Under the pieces are notes generated by a model. It ran no database searches, was not told the origin of the DNA, and worked only from the letters and a program-made list of their open reading frames with translations. From the NCBI GenBank assembly GCA_020845705.1, contig JADLFH010000015.1, forward strand, positions 1 through 64,000: 64,000 nt of DNA, written 5' to 3'. This DNA comes from Microthrixaceae bacterium (GTDB lineage: Bacteria > Actinomycetota > Acidimicrobiia > Acidimicrobiales > Microtrichaceae). Each line of letters starts with the position of its first letter. Within the stretch, counting starts at the first letter, position 1. Shown piece by piece: positions 23,850-32,762 of the stretch. The translations under genes were made by a program, and so were the position numbers.

Positions 23850-25481
23850 TCAGCCGTCCAGGTCTTCGATGGCGTAGGCCTTCCAGCGCGCGTAGTCAAC
23901 CTTGCCGTTCGCGGCGCGCTCGATGGAGGGAACCGCCAGGAGGCGCTTCGGTGCCTTGTAGGCCGCGAGTCGTCCCCTGACGTGTGCGACGAGGCCGGGT
24001 TCGTCGAGTGCGTCGCCTCGCCGGAGCTCGACCACGGCGATGATGGCCTCGCCGAACTTCTCGTCGGCCACCCCCACGACCACAGCGTCCTCGACGGCCT
24101 CGTGTTCCTTGAGCGCTTCCTCCACCTCTTCGGGGAACACCTTCTCGCCGCCGGTGTTGATGCACACGCTGCCGCGTCCCAACAGGTTGATGGTGCCGTC
24201 GGCGTCGACCGTCGCCCAGTCGCCGGGCATCGAGTAGCGCTTTCCACCGATCGTGACGAAGGTGGCTGCGGACTTCTCCGGGTCCTTGTAGTAGCCGAGG
24301 GGGGTAGTTCCACCAACTGCGACGCGACCCTTCTCGCCCGATCCGGCCTCCACGATTCGCCCATCCTCGGTCACGACGATCGCGTTCTCGCCGAGGACGA
24401 ACTTCGCGGTACCCGTGTCCATCCCCGCCGCGGTCAGCGACTGCCCCAACCCGATGGCCTCCGAGGAGGAGAACGCGTCGATCAGGAACATGTTCGGGTG
24501 ATGGCGCAACAGACCCTTCTTGACGCCCTCGGACCACATGACTCCCGACGAGGTGATCAGAGCGAGCGAGGAGAGGTCCCATCGGCCGGGCTCGGCGTCG
24601 AGGGCGTTCAGGATCGGTTTGCCGAAGGCGTCTCCGACGATGGTCATCGCCCCGACCCGCTCACGTTCGATCGTGTCGAGCAGTTCGATCACGTCGAAGC
24701 GACGACCCGGCAGCGTGACGACCGAGCCGGCCATCGACAGGTAGATGTTCGCGGTGAACCATCCCGTGCCGTGCATCAGCGGACAGGCGGGCAGCCCCGG
24801 GGACCCCACGGAGCCCAACGACGCGACCAACGCGTCGGGGCCGCCGACATCGTCGGGGTCGGACAACACCATGGGCAGGCCCGCGGCGCAGGTGGCCCGG
24901 ATCAGGTCGTCCTGTCGCCACATGACCCCCTTCGGCATCCCGGTGGTGCCGCCCGTGTAGATCATGAGGATGTCGTCGCCGCTGCGATCTCCGGCGCCGA
25001 CCACCCGGTCGGTGGTGGTTGCGGCAGCGTCCTCGTAGGGCGCGGCCCACTCGGGGCACGGCCCGAACCCGTCGTCCACCCACAGCCAGACGCGCACCTT
25101 GGGGACACGGTCGCGGACGCGATCGACGGTCTCGGTGAACGAGCCGTGGAAGATCACGGCGACGGCGTCCGCGTTGTCCCACAGGTAGGCGAGCTCGTCC
25201 TCCACGTAGCGGTAGTTGGTGTTCACCGGGACGAGCGACGCCTTGAACGCGGCGAAGGCCCCTTCCATGTACTCCGGGGCGTTGTAGAGGTAGAGCGCAA
25301 CCTTGTCCTGATGCTGGGCACCGGCCGCCAGCAGGGTTGCGGCGATGCCGTCCGCGCGTCGGTCGAAACTCCTCCACGAGATGCGCCGATCGCCGTGCAC
25401 CAGCGCATCGGCGTCGGGGAACTTGGCTGCGATCCGTTCCCAGATTTCGGCGAGGTTCCAGCCGTTCGTAGCGGTGCTCAT
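23850..25481 (-). CDS. Acyl-CoA synthetase (AMP-dependent, FadD-like)
   Basis: 543-aa adenylate-forming enzyme that activates a fatty or other organic acid to its CoA thioester through an acyl-AMP. The P-loop-like motif is MIYTGGTTGMPKGV, and GDWATVDADG plus EEVEEALKEHEAVEDAVVVG near the C-terminus mark the hinge and lid. The catalytic Lys is likely in NGKVDYARWKAYA. The start at ATG 25481 has a GGGGG Shine-Dalgarno. It shares a 46-base divergent promoter with an acyl-CoA dehydrogenase and is followed by an SDR, which suggests a small beta-oxidation module; the substrate acid is not evident. Confidence 0.9.
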   Translation of the reverse strand: MSTATNGWNLAEIWERIAAKFPDADALVHGDRRISWRSFDRRADGIAATLLAAGAQHQDKVALYLYNAPEYMEGAFAAFKASLVPVNTNYRYVEDELAYLWDNADAVAVIFHGSFTETVDRVRDRVPKVRVWLWVDDGFGPCPEWAAPYEDAAATTTDRVVGAGDRSGDDILMIYTGGTTGMPKGVMWRQDDLIRATCAAGLPMVLSDPDDVGGPDALVASLGSVGSPGLPACPLMHGTGWFTANIYLSMAGSVVTLPGRRFDVIELLDTIERERVGAMTIVGDAFGKPILNALDAEPGRWDLSSLALITSSGVMWSEGVKKGLLRHHPNMFLIDAFSSSEAIGLGQSLTAAGMDTGTAKFVLGENAIVVTEDGRIVEAGSGEKGRVAVGGTTPLGYYKDPEKSAATFVTIGGKRYSMPGDWATVDADGTINLLGRGSVCINTGGEKVFPEEVEEALKEHEAVEDAVVVGVADEKFGEAIIAVVELRRGDALDEPGLVAHVRGRLAAYKAPKRLLAVPSIERAANGKVDYARWKAYAIEDLDG

Positions 25482-25515
25482 CGCTGCCCCCTGTTTCCTG
25501 TTGGGCCACGGTGTC

Positions 25516-25521
25516 TACCAT
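25516..25521 (+). promoter_or_regulatory. -10 hexamer of the acyl-CoA dehydrogenase gene
   Basis: TACCAT ends six bases before GTG 25528. It supports this GTG as the start against the ORF-track start at 25345, which lies inside the divergent synthetase gene. Confidence 0.55.
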
Positions 25522-25527
25522 CCCGGC

Positions 25528-26682
25528 GTGGACTTCGAGATGCCCCCCGACGACGACCCTCGACGCACCGAGGTGCGAACGTGGCTGTCGGAGCACCCCA
25601 ACCCCTCCAACCGAACCCTTGCGGAGGCCGGACTTGTCGCCCCGCACTGGCCTCGGCCGTGGGGGCTCGACGCCGATCCGATCCATCAGCTGATCATCGA
25701 CGACGAGCTGCGGCGCGCAGGCGTCGGGCGTCCCCAGAACATGATCGGCATCGGCTGGGCGGGCCCCACCATCCTCCATGCCGGCACCCAGGAGCAGAAG
25801 GACCGCTACCTGTTCCCGCTCCTCGCAGCCGAGGAGATCTGGTGTCAGCTCTTCTCCGAACCCGGGGCCGGGTCCGATCTGGCGGACCTCGGAACCCGGG
25901 CTGAACGGGACGGCGACGAATGGGGGGTCAACGGCCAGAAGATCTGGACGTCGTGGGCGCAGTACTCCCAGGTCGGGATCCTCCTCGCCCGGACCAACCC
26001 GGACGCCCCCAAACACCAGGGGATCTCGTATTTCGTCTGCCCGATGAACACGCCGGGCATCGAGATCCGTCCAATCGTCGAGATGACCGGCTCCGCGCTG
26101 TTCAACGAGGTGTTCTTCACCGATGTCCGCCTCCCCGCCGACGCGTTGGTAGGCGAGGTCGACCGTGGTTGGTCCCTGGCAAAGGTGACCCTGGGCAACG
26201 AACGCGTGTCGCTGTCGGGTGGTGGGGCGTTGTGGGGTTCGGGGCCGACCGCGGCGAACCTCTTTCGAGTCGTCCGCGAAGCCGGGGGTGTGTCCGACCC
26301 TCACCTCCGCCAGCGCCTGGCGCAGGTGTATGTGATCGACGAGATCCTGCGGCTCATCCGCCTCCGGAGCGTCTCCGCGGCGATAAAGGGCGAGCCGCCC
26401 GGGCCGGAGGCGTCGGTCCGCAAGCTCATCGCCGACGAGCACGGCCAGCGGATCATGGAGCTGGCCAAGGACCTGGCCGGCACCGGGGGGCTGCTGAGCG
26501 ACATCGGGCCCCTCGGCGGCAGTGTCGACCTGTGGCACTACGGCTACCTGTTCGCCCGGGCCTTGACCATCGGCGGAGGCACCACCCAGGTGCAGCGCAA
26601 CATCCTCGCCGAAGCGGTGCTCGGGCTGCCCCACGACATCGACGTGAGAGAGGGCGCCTCTTGGCGCAGCACCCGGCGCTGA
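25528..26682 (+). CDS. Acyl-CoA dehydrogenase
   Basis: 384-aa flavoprotein catalysing alpha,beta-dehydrogenation of an acyl-CoA. Family segments are LFSEPGAGSDLADL, WTSWAQYSQVGILLART (FAD contact) and the C-terminal IGGGTTQVQRNILAE, the usual ACAD signature. The N-terminus is short compared with classical members because GTG 25528 is preferred; TACCAT supports it. It overlaps the next gene by one base (TGATG), so the RmlD-like gene is probably co-transcribed. The catalytic Glu is not certain from sequence alone, so an ACAD-like steroid or branched-chain role is possible. Confidence 0.9.
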   Translation: MDFEMPPDDDPRRTEVRTWLSEHPNPSNRTLAEAGLVAPHWPRPWGLDADPIHQLIIDDELRRAGVGRPQNMIGIGWAGPTILHAGTQEQKDRYLFPLLAAEEIWCQLFSEPGAGSDLADLGTRAERDGDEWGVNGQKIWTSWAQYSQVGILLARTNPDAPKHQGISYFVCPMNTPGIEIRPIVEMTGSALFNEVFFTDVRLPADALVGEVDRGWSLAKVTLGNERVSLSGGGALWGSGPTAANLFRVVREAGGVSDPHLRQRLAQVYVIDEILRLIRLRSVSAAIKGEPPGPEASVRKLIADEHGQRIMELAKDLAGTGGLLSDIGPLGGSVDLWHYGYLFARALTIGGGTTQVQRNILAEAVLGLPHDIDVREGASWRSTRR

Positions 26683-27536
26683 TGCGGGTGCTCGTAACCG
26701 GCGGGAGCGGAATGCTGGGCGGCCACCTGGCCCGGTGCCTCCTCGCGCTGGGCCACGAGGTCCACACAGCGGACCGCCACGAGCGTGCTCCGGACGGCGC
26801 GCGGGTCCATGTGGTGGAGCTGTCATCGCCCTGTGCGTTCAATTCGGTGGTCGCGGAGGTGCGACCCGAGCTGGTGGTCCACACCGCCTATTCCATGGAG
26901 GACCTCCAACGCGATGTCGTGGTGGCGGGGGAGATGGTGATCGACGCGTGTGTGGAACATGGAGCCGACCTGATCCACATGTCCACCGACGCCGTGTTCG
27001 ACGGGCAACATCCGCCCTACAGCGAACAGGACGTGCCCGAGCCGGTGCACCCCTACGGGCTGGCAAAGAGGCAGGTCGAGGATCTGATCGCTGCTCGGCT
27101 TCCCCATGCTGCGGTCGTGCGGACATCGCTCATCGCGCACCTCGACGCGGCGGGTCCCGACAGCGCCACCGCGTGGGTGGTCGATGCCAACCGGCGGGGC
27201 GATCCGGTGACGCTCTTCCACGACGAGTACCGCACGGTTGTCCGGCTGGTCGACCTGCTGGACGTCCTGGTGGAGTTGGTGGCGCTGCCGGCTGACAGGA
27301 GGCAGGGGATCTGGCATGTGGCAGGGCCCGAACGGTTGAGCCGTGTCGAGCTGGGCATGATCATCACCGAGCTCTTCGGGCTCGACCCCGCGCTGGTGAG
27401 GGCCGCGTCCGCCTCGATCATCGCGGCGCCCAGGCCGCGTGACGTGTCGTTGCGGGCGGATCGCGTGCGTGACGAGCTTCACCTGGTGTCTCTGCCGGTT
27501 GCTACCGTGCCCTCCCATGGCCAACAGCAGCGGTGA
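26682..27536 (+). CDS. RmlD-like NAD(P)-dependent sugar reductase/epimerase
   Basis: 284-aa extended SDR. The Rossmann motif is VTGGSGMLGGHLARCL (GxxGxxG), with HMSTDAVFDG and HPYGLAKRQVEDL for the catalytic Ser/Thr and YxxxK, a pattern characteristic of dTDP-4-dehydrorhamnose reductase and related enzymes. No rmlABC is nearby, so a rhamnose role is uncertain; it may act on another nucleotide sugar or a small ketone. The start overlaps the ACAD stop by one base, and the 3' end overlaps the following 71-codon gene by 20 bases. Confidence 0.8.
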   Translation: MRVLVTGGSGMLGGHLARCLLALGHEVHTADRHERAPDGARVHVVELSSPCAFNSVVAEVRPELVVHTAYSMEDLQRDVVVAGEMVIDACVEHGADLIHMSTDAVFDGQHPPYSEQDVPEPVHPYGLAKRQVEDLIAARLPHAAVVRTSLIAHLDAAGPDSATAWVVDANRRGDPVTLFHDEYRTVVRLVDLLDVLVELVALPADRRQGIWHVAGPERLSRVELGMIITELFGLDPALVRAASASIIAAPRPRDVSLRADRVRDELHLVSLPVATVPSHGQQQR

Positions 27537-27732
27537 GTCCCTCCGGCGCGGTGATCGTGTGGTTGCCAACGAAGATCTGATCGGGGTGCCCGAGGGCAGT
27601 GCCGGTCGTGTCGAGTTGGTGAACGGCTTCCGCTGGAAGCGCTACTGGGTGCGCTTCGAGAATGGTGTGGTGGTTGGATCGATCGACCGCGCGCTCTTGA
27701 CGCGGGTGAACAAGCAGGGGGTTCCGGCATGA
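27517..27732 (+). CDS. 71-residue SH3-like small protein
   Basis: A small protein (MANSSGESLRRGDRV...) whose centre resembles a KOW/SH3-like barrel: GDRVVANEDL, AGRVELVNGFRWKRYWVRFENG and VVGSIDRALLTRV, with alternating hydrophobic strands and two Trp/Tyr positions. It overlaps the end of the RmlD-like gene, has TACCGT eight bases upstream, and its stop overlaps the LLM start (ATGA). Position suggests that it is translated with, and perhaps works with, the LLM oxidoreductase. Function is unknown. Confidence 0.7.
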   Translation: MANSSGESLRRGDRVVANEDLIGVPEGSAGRVELVNGFRWKRYWVRFENGVVVGSIDRALLTRVNKQGVPA

Positions 27733-28769
27733 AGATCTCGATGCAACTGCCCTACGCGGGCGGCTTCGAATGGGCGGTCCAACAGGTGGTCGAGCTGGAG
27801 GCGGCCGGTCTCGACATCGTGTATGTGGCCGAGGCCTACAGCTTCGACGGGGTCAGCCAGATGGGTTACCTCGCGGCCCGCACCAGCACCGTTCAGATCG
27901 CGTCGGGCATCCTCCCGATCTACACGCGTACGCCCTCGCTTCTGGCGATGACCGCGGCCGGAGTCGACTACATCTCGGGTGGACGTGCAGTGTTGGGCCT
28001 GGGGGCGTCGGGCCCGCAGGTGATCGAAGGCTTCCACGGAGTCCCCTACGACGCGCCTTTGGGCCGTACGCGCGAGATCATCGAGATCTGTCGGAAGATC
28101 TGGGCCCGTGAGGAAAAGCTCACCCACGACGGCCGCTATTACCACCTGCCGCTGCCCGAGGGGCAGGGTACGGGCCTGGGCAAGGCCCTGAAGCTCATCA
28201 ACCACCCGGTGAGATCACGGATCCCCATCCACATAGCGTCTCTCGGGCCGAAGAACATCGAGCTGACCGCGGAGCTCGCCGAGGGGTGGTTGCCGCTGTT
28301 CTACATGCCTTCCCACGCCAAGGAGGTCTTCGGCCCCTCCCTCGACGCGGGGTTCGCCAAGCGTGATCCCGACCTCGGTCCCCTCGACGTGATCGCCGGA
28401 GGCCTGGTGGCGATCGGCGATGACGTCAAGGGCACCCTCGAGATGATGCGGCCGATGGTGGCGCTGTATGTGGGGGGAATGGGCGCGGTGGGGAAGAACT
28501 TCTACAACGCGTTGGTCCGGCGTTACGGGTTCGAGGCCGAGGCCGCCAAGATCCAAGAGCTCTACCTCGCGGGCAACAAGTCCGAAGCCGCCGCCGCGGT
28601 CCCCTTCGAGCTGTTGGATGCCTGCAACTTCGTCGGAACCGAGTCCGAGGTGCGCGAGAAGGTCCAGCTCTTCAAGGAGGCCGGGGTTACCACGCTGAAC
28701 GTGATGCCCATCGCATCCCCGGAGGATCAGCCGAAGCTGATCGACCAGCTCAAGACCTGGAGCGCGTGA
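27729..28769 (+). CDS. LLM-class F420-dependent oxidoreductase, Rv3520c-like
   Basis: 346-aa luciferase-like oxidoreductase. Segments include MKISMQLPYAGGFEW, DIVYVAEAYSFDGVSQMGYLA, IASGILPIYTRTP and VLGLGASGPQVIEGFHG, characteristic of an actinobacterial F420-dependent clade. ATG 27729 is preceded by GGGGG and overlaps the stop of the 71-codon gene. It ends within the convergent LLM gene, overlapping by 20 bases. In mycobacteria this clade is abundant in lipid and secondary metabolite contexts; the substrate here is unknown. Confidence 0.85.
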   Translation: MKISMQLPYAGGFEWAVQQVVELEAAGLDIVYVAEAYSFDGVSQMGYLAARTSTVQIASGILPIYTRTPSLLAMTAAGVDYISGGRAVLGLGASGPQVIEGFHGVPYDAPLGRTREIIEICRKIWAREEKLTHDGRYYHLPLPEGQGTGLGKALKLINHPVRSRIPIHIASLGPKNIELTAELAEGWLPLFYMPSHAKEVFGPSLDAGFAKRDPDLGPLDVIAGGLVAIGDDVKGTLEMMRPMVALYVGGMGAVGKNFYNALVRRYGFEAEAAKIQELYLAGNKSEAAAAVPFELLDACNFVGTESEVREKVQLFKEAGVTTLNVMPIASPEDQPKLIDQLKTWSA

Positions 28770-29646
28770 GCTCGCTCGACACTTCGCTGAGCACAGCCGC
28801 CACATGTGCCGGGTCTCCGGCGTAGGGCTCGCTCGGGCGAGGCCAGTGGATCACCACGTCGGTGATGCCCGCCGTCTCGTAGGCGGCGAGCTGTTCGAGG
28901 AACTCGTCGGCCGACCCGAGAGCCGGCGTCAGCTCCAAGCCGGTAAGAGCGAGGCGATCGATGGTGGAGGGGTCGCGCCCCACCGACTCGCACGCAGCCT
29001 CCAACATCGAGACCTGATCGTGTAGGGCAGCCGTAGCGGCAGGGGTTCGTAGCTGCTCGTCGCGGCCGGGGCCGGTGGTGACCCAGCAATGTCCTTGCCG
29101 TGCGGCCATGCGCATCCCCCGGGGACCTCTGGCGGCGATGGCGAACGGGACGCGGGGTTCCTGAAGGCAGCCGGGCGCGCTGCGCGCTTCGACTGCCGAG
29201 TAGTAGCGGCCATCGTGGCTGGCGTCAGGCTCACGCAAGAGCGTGTCGAGCAGGTCGACGAACTCCTCGAAGCGCTCGGTTCGCTCGCTTCGAGGCCACG
29301 GCTCATGGCCCAGCATCGTCGCGTCCCAGCCGGTACCACCCGAACCAAGCCCCACGACCAGACGCCCCAAGGTGACATCGTCGAGGGTGAGCACCTCTCG
29401 GGCGAAGGGCACAGGGTGGCGGAAGTTCGGCGACGCTACGAGCAGCCCCAACCGGGCCCGGGAGGTCACAGTGGCAACAGCGCCCAGAAGCGGGACCGAG
29501 CTGAACCAGGGTTCGTCACGCAGTGCCCGCCATGCGAGGTGGTCATAGGTCCACAGGTGGTCGACGCCGAGTTCCTCGACGCCCTGCCAGACCCGCCATG
29601 ACTGGGTCCAGCGTTGCTCAGGGAGGATCACCACGCCTACCCGCAT
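28750..29646 (-). CDS. LLM-class flavin/F420 oxidoreductase
   Basis: 298-aa luciferase-like oxidoreductase beginning MRVGVVILPEQRW. Landmarks are LWTYDHLAWRAL, ARLGLLVASPNFRHP and LVVGLGSGGTGWDATML, typical of the TIM-barrel family. It belongs to a different subgroup from the 27729 enzyme. TAAGGT lies six bases upstream of ATG 29646. The C-terminus is truncated relative to some relatives and overlaps the neighbouring LLM gene by 20 bases tail to tail. Confidence 0.83.
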   Translation of the reverse strand: MRVGVVILPEQRWTQSWRVWQGVEELGVDHLWTYDHLAWRALRDEPWFSSVPLLGAVATVTSRARLGLLVASPNFRHPVPFAREVLTLDDVTLGRLVVGLGSGGTGWDATMLGHEPWPRSERTERFEEFVDLLDTLLREPDASHDGRYYSAVEARSAPGCLQEPRVPFAIAARGPRGMRMAARQGHCWVTTGPGRDEQLRTPAATAALHDQVSMLEAACESVGRDPSTIDRLALTGLELTPALGSADEFLEQLAAYETAGITDVVIHWPRPSEPYAGDPAHVAAVLSEVSSELTRSRS

Positions 29647-29652
29647 CGGAGG

Positions 29653-29658
29653 ACCTTA
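29653..29658 (-). promoter_or_regulatory. -10 hexamer of the 29646 LLM gene
   Basis: TAAGGT ends six bases before ATG 29646 on the minus strand, consistent with a leaderless transcript. Confidence 0.5.
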
Positions 29659-29680
29659 CCGTGGGTGGGCGTACGCGACC

Positions 29681-30463
29681 TCAGCTTCGACGCCTGGCCA
29701 GTACCCGCTCGAGATAGGCGGCGGCAGCGTCGCGGCACTCCGGGTCGTGAAGTGCGCCGATCAGGCCGTCCGCGTCGGACCAGCTGCGTCCCGTGGACAC
29801 CATCGTCTCCGAAACGGCATTGGTGTGCGCCTTGGTGGCCAAGAGGGCCATCTTGGGCATCCGAGACAGGGTTGCCACGAGCTCCTCCACGGTGGCGTCG
29901 AGGTTCTCCTCGGCCACCACTCTGTTCAGAAAGCCCGCTGAAGCGGCCTCATCCGGGCTGAACTCGCGGCAGGTCATCACGAGCTCCTTCGTCAACGCCG
30001 GGCCGATCTCACGGACCAGGCGCGGGATGCCGCCCCACGCGAGGGGGATGCCCAACTCCACCTCGGGTATCGAGAAGCGGGCGGTGTCGGTGGCAACTCG
30101 GAGGTCACACGCAGCGGCGAGCACCAGTCCGCCGCCGACGCACCAGCCCTGGATCCGCGCGACCGTGACGGCGCGCATCTCCTCCACGGCACGCGCCATC
30201 CTCCACCCGGCGTCGGCGTCGTCACGGGGATCGTCGCCATCGCCCCCAGCCGCGAAAACCGAGATGTCGGCGCCCGCAGAGAAGGAACGACCGCGCCCGG
30301 AGACCACAACCACGCAAAGGTCGGAATGGGCGTCGAACCAGCGCGCTGCCGCCTCGATCTCGCGGAGAGTGCGGGTCGAGAGGGGATTCAGCTTGTCGGG
30401 GCGGTTGAGGCTCAGCGTCCCGAGGCGGCCCTCGATGCCGACTTCGATGGTGTCGAACTCCAT
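29681..30463 (-). CDS. Enoyl-CoA hydratase/isomerase family protein
   Basis: 260-aa crotonase-fold enzyme that hydrates or isomerises enoyl-CoA. The oxyanion-hole segments are SFSAGADISVF (about residues 60-70) and GWCVGGGLVLAAACDLRVA (about 105-123). A possible catalytic Glu lies in VELGIPLAWGG. TACTCT six bases before ATG 30463 supports the start. It stands between an LLM enzyme and the divergent flippase, not in a beta-oxidation operon, so the exact reaction is open. Confidence 0.87.
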   Translation of the reverse strand: MEFDTIEVGIEGRLGTLSLNRPDKLNPLSTRTLREIEAAARWFDAHSDLCVVVVSGRGRSFSAGADISVFAAGGDGDDPRDDADAGWRMARAVEEMRAVTVARIQGWCVGGGLVLAAACDLRVATDTARFSIPEVELGIPLAWGGIPRLVREIGPALTKELVMTCREFSPDEAASAGFLNRVVAEENLDATVEELVATLSRMPKMALLATKAHTNAVSETMVSTGRSWSDADGLIGALHDPECRDAAAAYLERVLARRRS

Positions 30464-30469
30464 GATCCG

Positions 30470-30475
30470 AGAGTA
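30470..30475 (-). promoter_or_regulatory. -10 hexamer of the enoyl-CoA hydratase gene
   Basis: TACTCT ends six bases before ATG 30463 on the minus strand, consistent with a leaderless transcript. Confidence 0.5.
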
Positions 30476-30543
30476 GGAGCTTCGCCGGTGACGCGCGGAG
30501 CGACCCAGGTGCCGCGTTGCCGCGCCGGTACCATCGTCGCCTC

Positions 30544-32040
30544 GTGGATGCCCCTCACGCGCGAACAGACGATCCGGATCCGGCCGAGCCGCAGAAGTCC
30601 CTGTCGAGCAAGGCGGCCAAGGGGTTCCTCTGGGCGCTGATCGGTTTCGCCGGGATCCAGGTTGGTTCCTATGCCACCTACGCCATCGCCTCGGGGATCC
30701 TGGGACCGGCCCAGATCGGGTTGGTCGGAGCGCTGCTGACGATCGTGTTCTGGGTCGACGTCTTCTTGGACACGGGCCTGGCAGCGTCGGTCATCTACGA
30801 GCAGGAGCAGGGCCAGACGCATCGCACGAGGGTCGCCTTCACCCTCACCGGGATCATGGCCGTGGTCATGGTCGCTGTGGTGCTGTTGGGGGCGCCGCTC
30901 ATCGCCTCGTTCTTCGAAGCGCAGGGGGAGGTCGGGCTGTTCCGCATGGTGGCGTTGGTGATCGCGGCGAAGGGACTCAACCAGGTTCCCTCCGCGATGC
31001 TGCGCCGGGACCTCGACTTCCGCAAGGGAACCTTCGTGATGCTCACCCAGTCGGTGTTGCGCTTCGTTGTTGCCGTGTCCCTGCTGCACGCAGGACACGG
31101 AGTCGCCGGCATGTTGATCGGGATCGTCACAGCCGAGATCGCCACGACGATGCTGACCTGGGTGCTCGTTGGCTTCCGGCCACACCTCGCATTCGATCGC
31201 GCCGTCGCGGCCGAGCTCTATCGATATGCGCTACCGGTGTTCGGATCCACGTTGATCGGCATGTTGTGGATCAACGGCGACTACCTCATCGTCGGCTCCC
31301 ACTTCGGCGCCAAGAGCAGCCAGTTCGGCAACTACTACACGGCGTTCCGTCTGCCGGAGCTCATCTTGGGGAGCCTCTACAACATCTTCTCGAAGGTCGC
31401 GTTCCCCACCTACTCGGCGGCTCGCGCCGCGGGGCCCGACAAGCTCCAGGAAGTCTCGCTGCGGTCGCTTCGCCTGCTGTGTCTGGTTGGCTTCAGCGCC
31501 AGTGTCGGCATGTCCCTGGTGGCCAGGGACTTCATCGGCTGGCAGTTCCCAGGCTTCAGCGGTGCCGTGACGACCATGACCGTGCTGTGCGTCGCCGGTG
31601 GCTTCGTCGGGGTTGGGTTCGCCAGCGGCGACCTCTACAACGCGATAGGACGCCAACGGATGGGGCTCGCGTTCAACCTCGTAGGTACGCCGATCCTCCT
31701 CGTCGGGTTCCTGATCGCCGTGCCACACGGCATCGTCGCCGTGGCCGCCGTGCATGTGGCCGTGATGGTTCCCTACGCCTTCATCCGCATCGAGGTCGCC
31801 AACCGACTCATCGGCACAACGTGGTCCCAGAGCCTCCGCGGGTTGCTCCCTTCACTCGCGGCCGTGGCGGGCCTTCTTGCGTTCGCGCTACCTGTCAGGC
31901 TGATGCTCGACGGCGGCGTGCTGCGGCTCCTGCTGATAGTCGCGGCCGGGGGATTCGGCGCGGTGGCAGGTGTCGCGGTGGGTGCGCGATCAACCGTCCA
32001 CGAGATTCGCGGCATGGCGTTGAAGGCGTTGGGCCGCTGA
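30544..32040 (+). CDS. MOP-family polysaccharide flippase (Wzx/MurJ-like)
   Basis: 498-aa integral membrane protein with about 12-14 hydrophobic segments, related to Wzx/lipopolysaccharide biosynthesis exporters of the MOP superfamily. A cytosolic N-terminal tail (VDAPHARTDDPDPAEPQK) precedes GFLWALIGFAGIQVGSY. Such proteins flip lipid-linked sugars to the outside of the membrane. GTG 30544 is chosen because TACCAT (30529-30534) lies nine bases before it and the longer ORF crosses that promoter. It is followed by a GNAT-like gene on the same strand; no glycosyltransferase is in the window. Confidence 0.85.
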   Translation: MDAPHARTDDPDPAEPQKSLSSKAAKGFLWALIGFAGIQVGSYATYAIASGILGPAQIGLVGALLTIVFWVDVFLDTGLAASVIYEQEQGQTHRTRVAFTLTGIMAVVMVAVVLLGAPLIASFFEAQGEVGLFRMVALVIAAKGLNQVPSAMLRRDLDFRKGTFVMLTQSVLRFVVAVSLLHAGHGVAGMLIGIVTAEIATTMLTWVLVGFRPHLAFDRAVAAELYRYALPVFGSTLIGMLWINGDYLIVGSHFGAKSSQFGNYYTAFRLPELILGSLYNIFSKVAFPTYSAARAAGPDKLQEVSLRSLRLLCLVGFSASVGMSLVARDFIGWQFPGFSGAVTTMTVLCVAGGFVGVGFASGDLYNAIGRQRMGLAFNLVGTPILLVGFLIAVPHGIVAVAAVHVAVMVPYAFIRIEVANRLIGTTWSQSLRGLLPSLAAVAGLLAFALPVRLMLDGGVLRLLLIVAAGGFGAVAGVAVGARSTVHEIRGMALKALGR

Positions 32041-32046
32041 GGGTCC

Positions 32047-32052
32047 TACCAT
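32047..32052 (+). promoter_or_regulatory. -10 hexamer of the GNAT-like gene
   Basis: TACCAT ends six bases before ATG 32059, in the 18-base gap after the flippase stop. The gene may be transcribed independently of the flippase. Confidence 0.5.
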
Positions 32053-32058
32053 GCCGCA

Positions 32059-32739
32059 ATGGCATCCCTTGGTGGTCTCAAGCATCGGCTGAAGCGACTT
32101 CGTCCGCGCATCCAGTCCGCATTCGTCATCTATGTCACCCCCCGAGAGTCGCCCGCAGCCGATCGGGTGCAAAGCGAGTTCGAGGTTCAGGAGGTGACGA
32201 CCGCGACCGACCCGTTGGTTGCCAAGGTTTGCCCCTCCTGGCAGCGTCCGTGGGCGACGCAGATGTTCAACGAAGGTCGTCTCACCATCATCGTCGCACT
32301 GAAGGACGGAGTGCCGATCGGGCGCATCTGGGAGTTGCACGGCGACAACAACAGCTACTTCTCGGGCGTGCCGCGTGTGAAGCAGGCCACAGACGAGTTC
32401 TTCATGTTCGACCTGTTCGTGGAGAGGGACTACCGCCGCTCCAACATCGGAATGACGATGGCGGACTACTTCTTCCGGAAGTACTCCATCGAGAACATCG
32501 GTGACACGTACAAGTACGGCTATGGGTTCATCGACTACGAGAACGGACCCTCGATCATCTGGCACCACTCCATCGGGTTCAACGTCGTGCAGACGATCAA
32601 CTACCTCGCCATCGGCGAACGCATCAAGTGGCGGATCCCATTCAGCGACGTGCCCCGCTTCGGCCCGCTGTCTCGCAAGGGCCGTCACACCGATCCCGAC
32701 AAGGACCTGTTCGGCACCGCGTTGTTCCCCAACCTCTGA
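32059..32739 (+). CDS. GNAT-like N-acyltransferase domain protein
   Basis: 226-aa protein resembling GNAT acyltransferases: strand RLTIIVALKDGVPIGRIWEL, then FFMFDLFVERDYRRSNIGMTMADYFF, where the beta-bulge and R/Q-x-x-G-x-like acetyl-CoA loop should lie (RRSNIG). The second half (WHHSIGFNVVQTINY) also fits the fold. It follows the flippase by 18 bases, so modification of a surface sugar or lipid is possible. Similarity is to the superfamily only; the acceptor is unknown. Confidence 0.6.
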   Translation: MASLGGLKHRLKRLRPRIQSAFVIYVTPRESPAADRVQSEFEVQEVTTATDPLVAKVCPSWQRPWATQMFNEGRLTIIVALKDGVPIGRIWELHGDNNSYFSGVPRVKQATDEFFMFDLFVERDYRRSNIGMTMADYFFRKYSIENIGDTYKYGYGFIDYENGPSIIWHHSIGFNVVQTINYLAIGERIKWRIPFSDVPRFGPLSRKGRHTDPDKDLFGTALFPNL

Positions 32740-32762
32740 GCGCGGCGGATCGACAACCGAGC

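Noticed and set aside
26682-28769. Rhamnose pathway operon
   Set aside because: Only the RmlD-like reductase is present. Without rmlA, rmlB or rmlC, and beside an ACAD and LLM enzyme, a rhamnose role is not supported.
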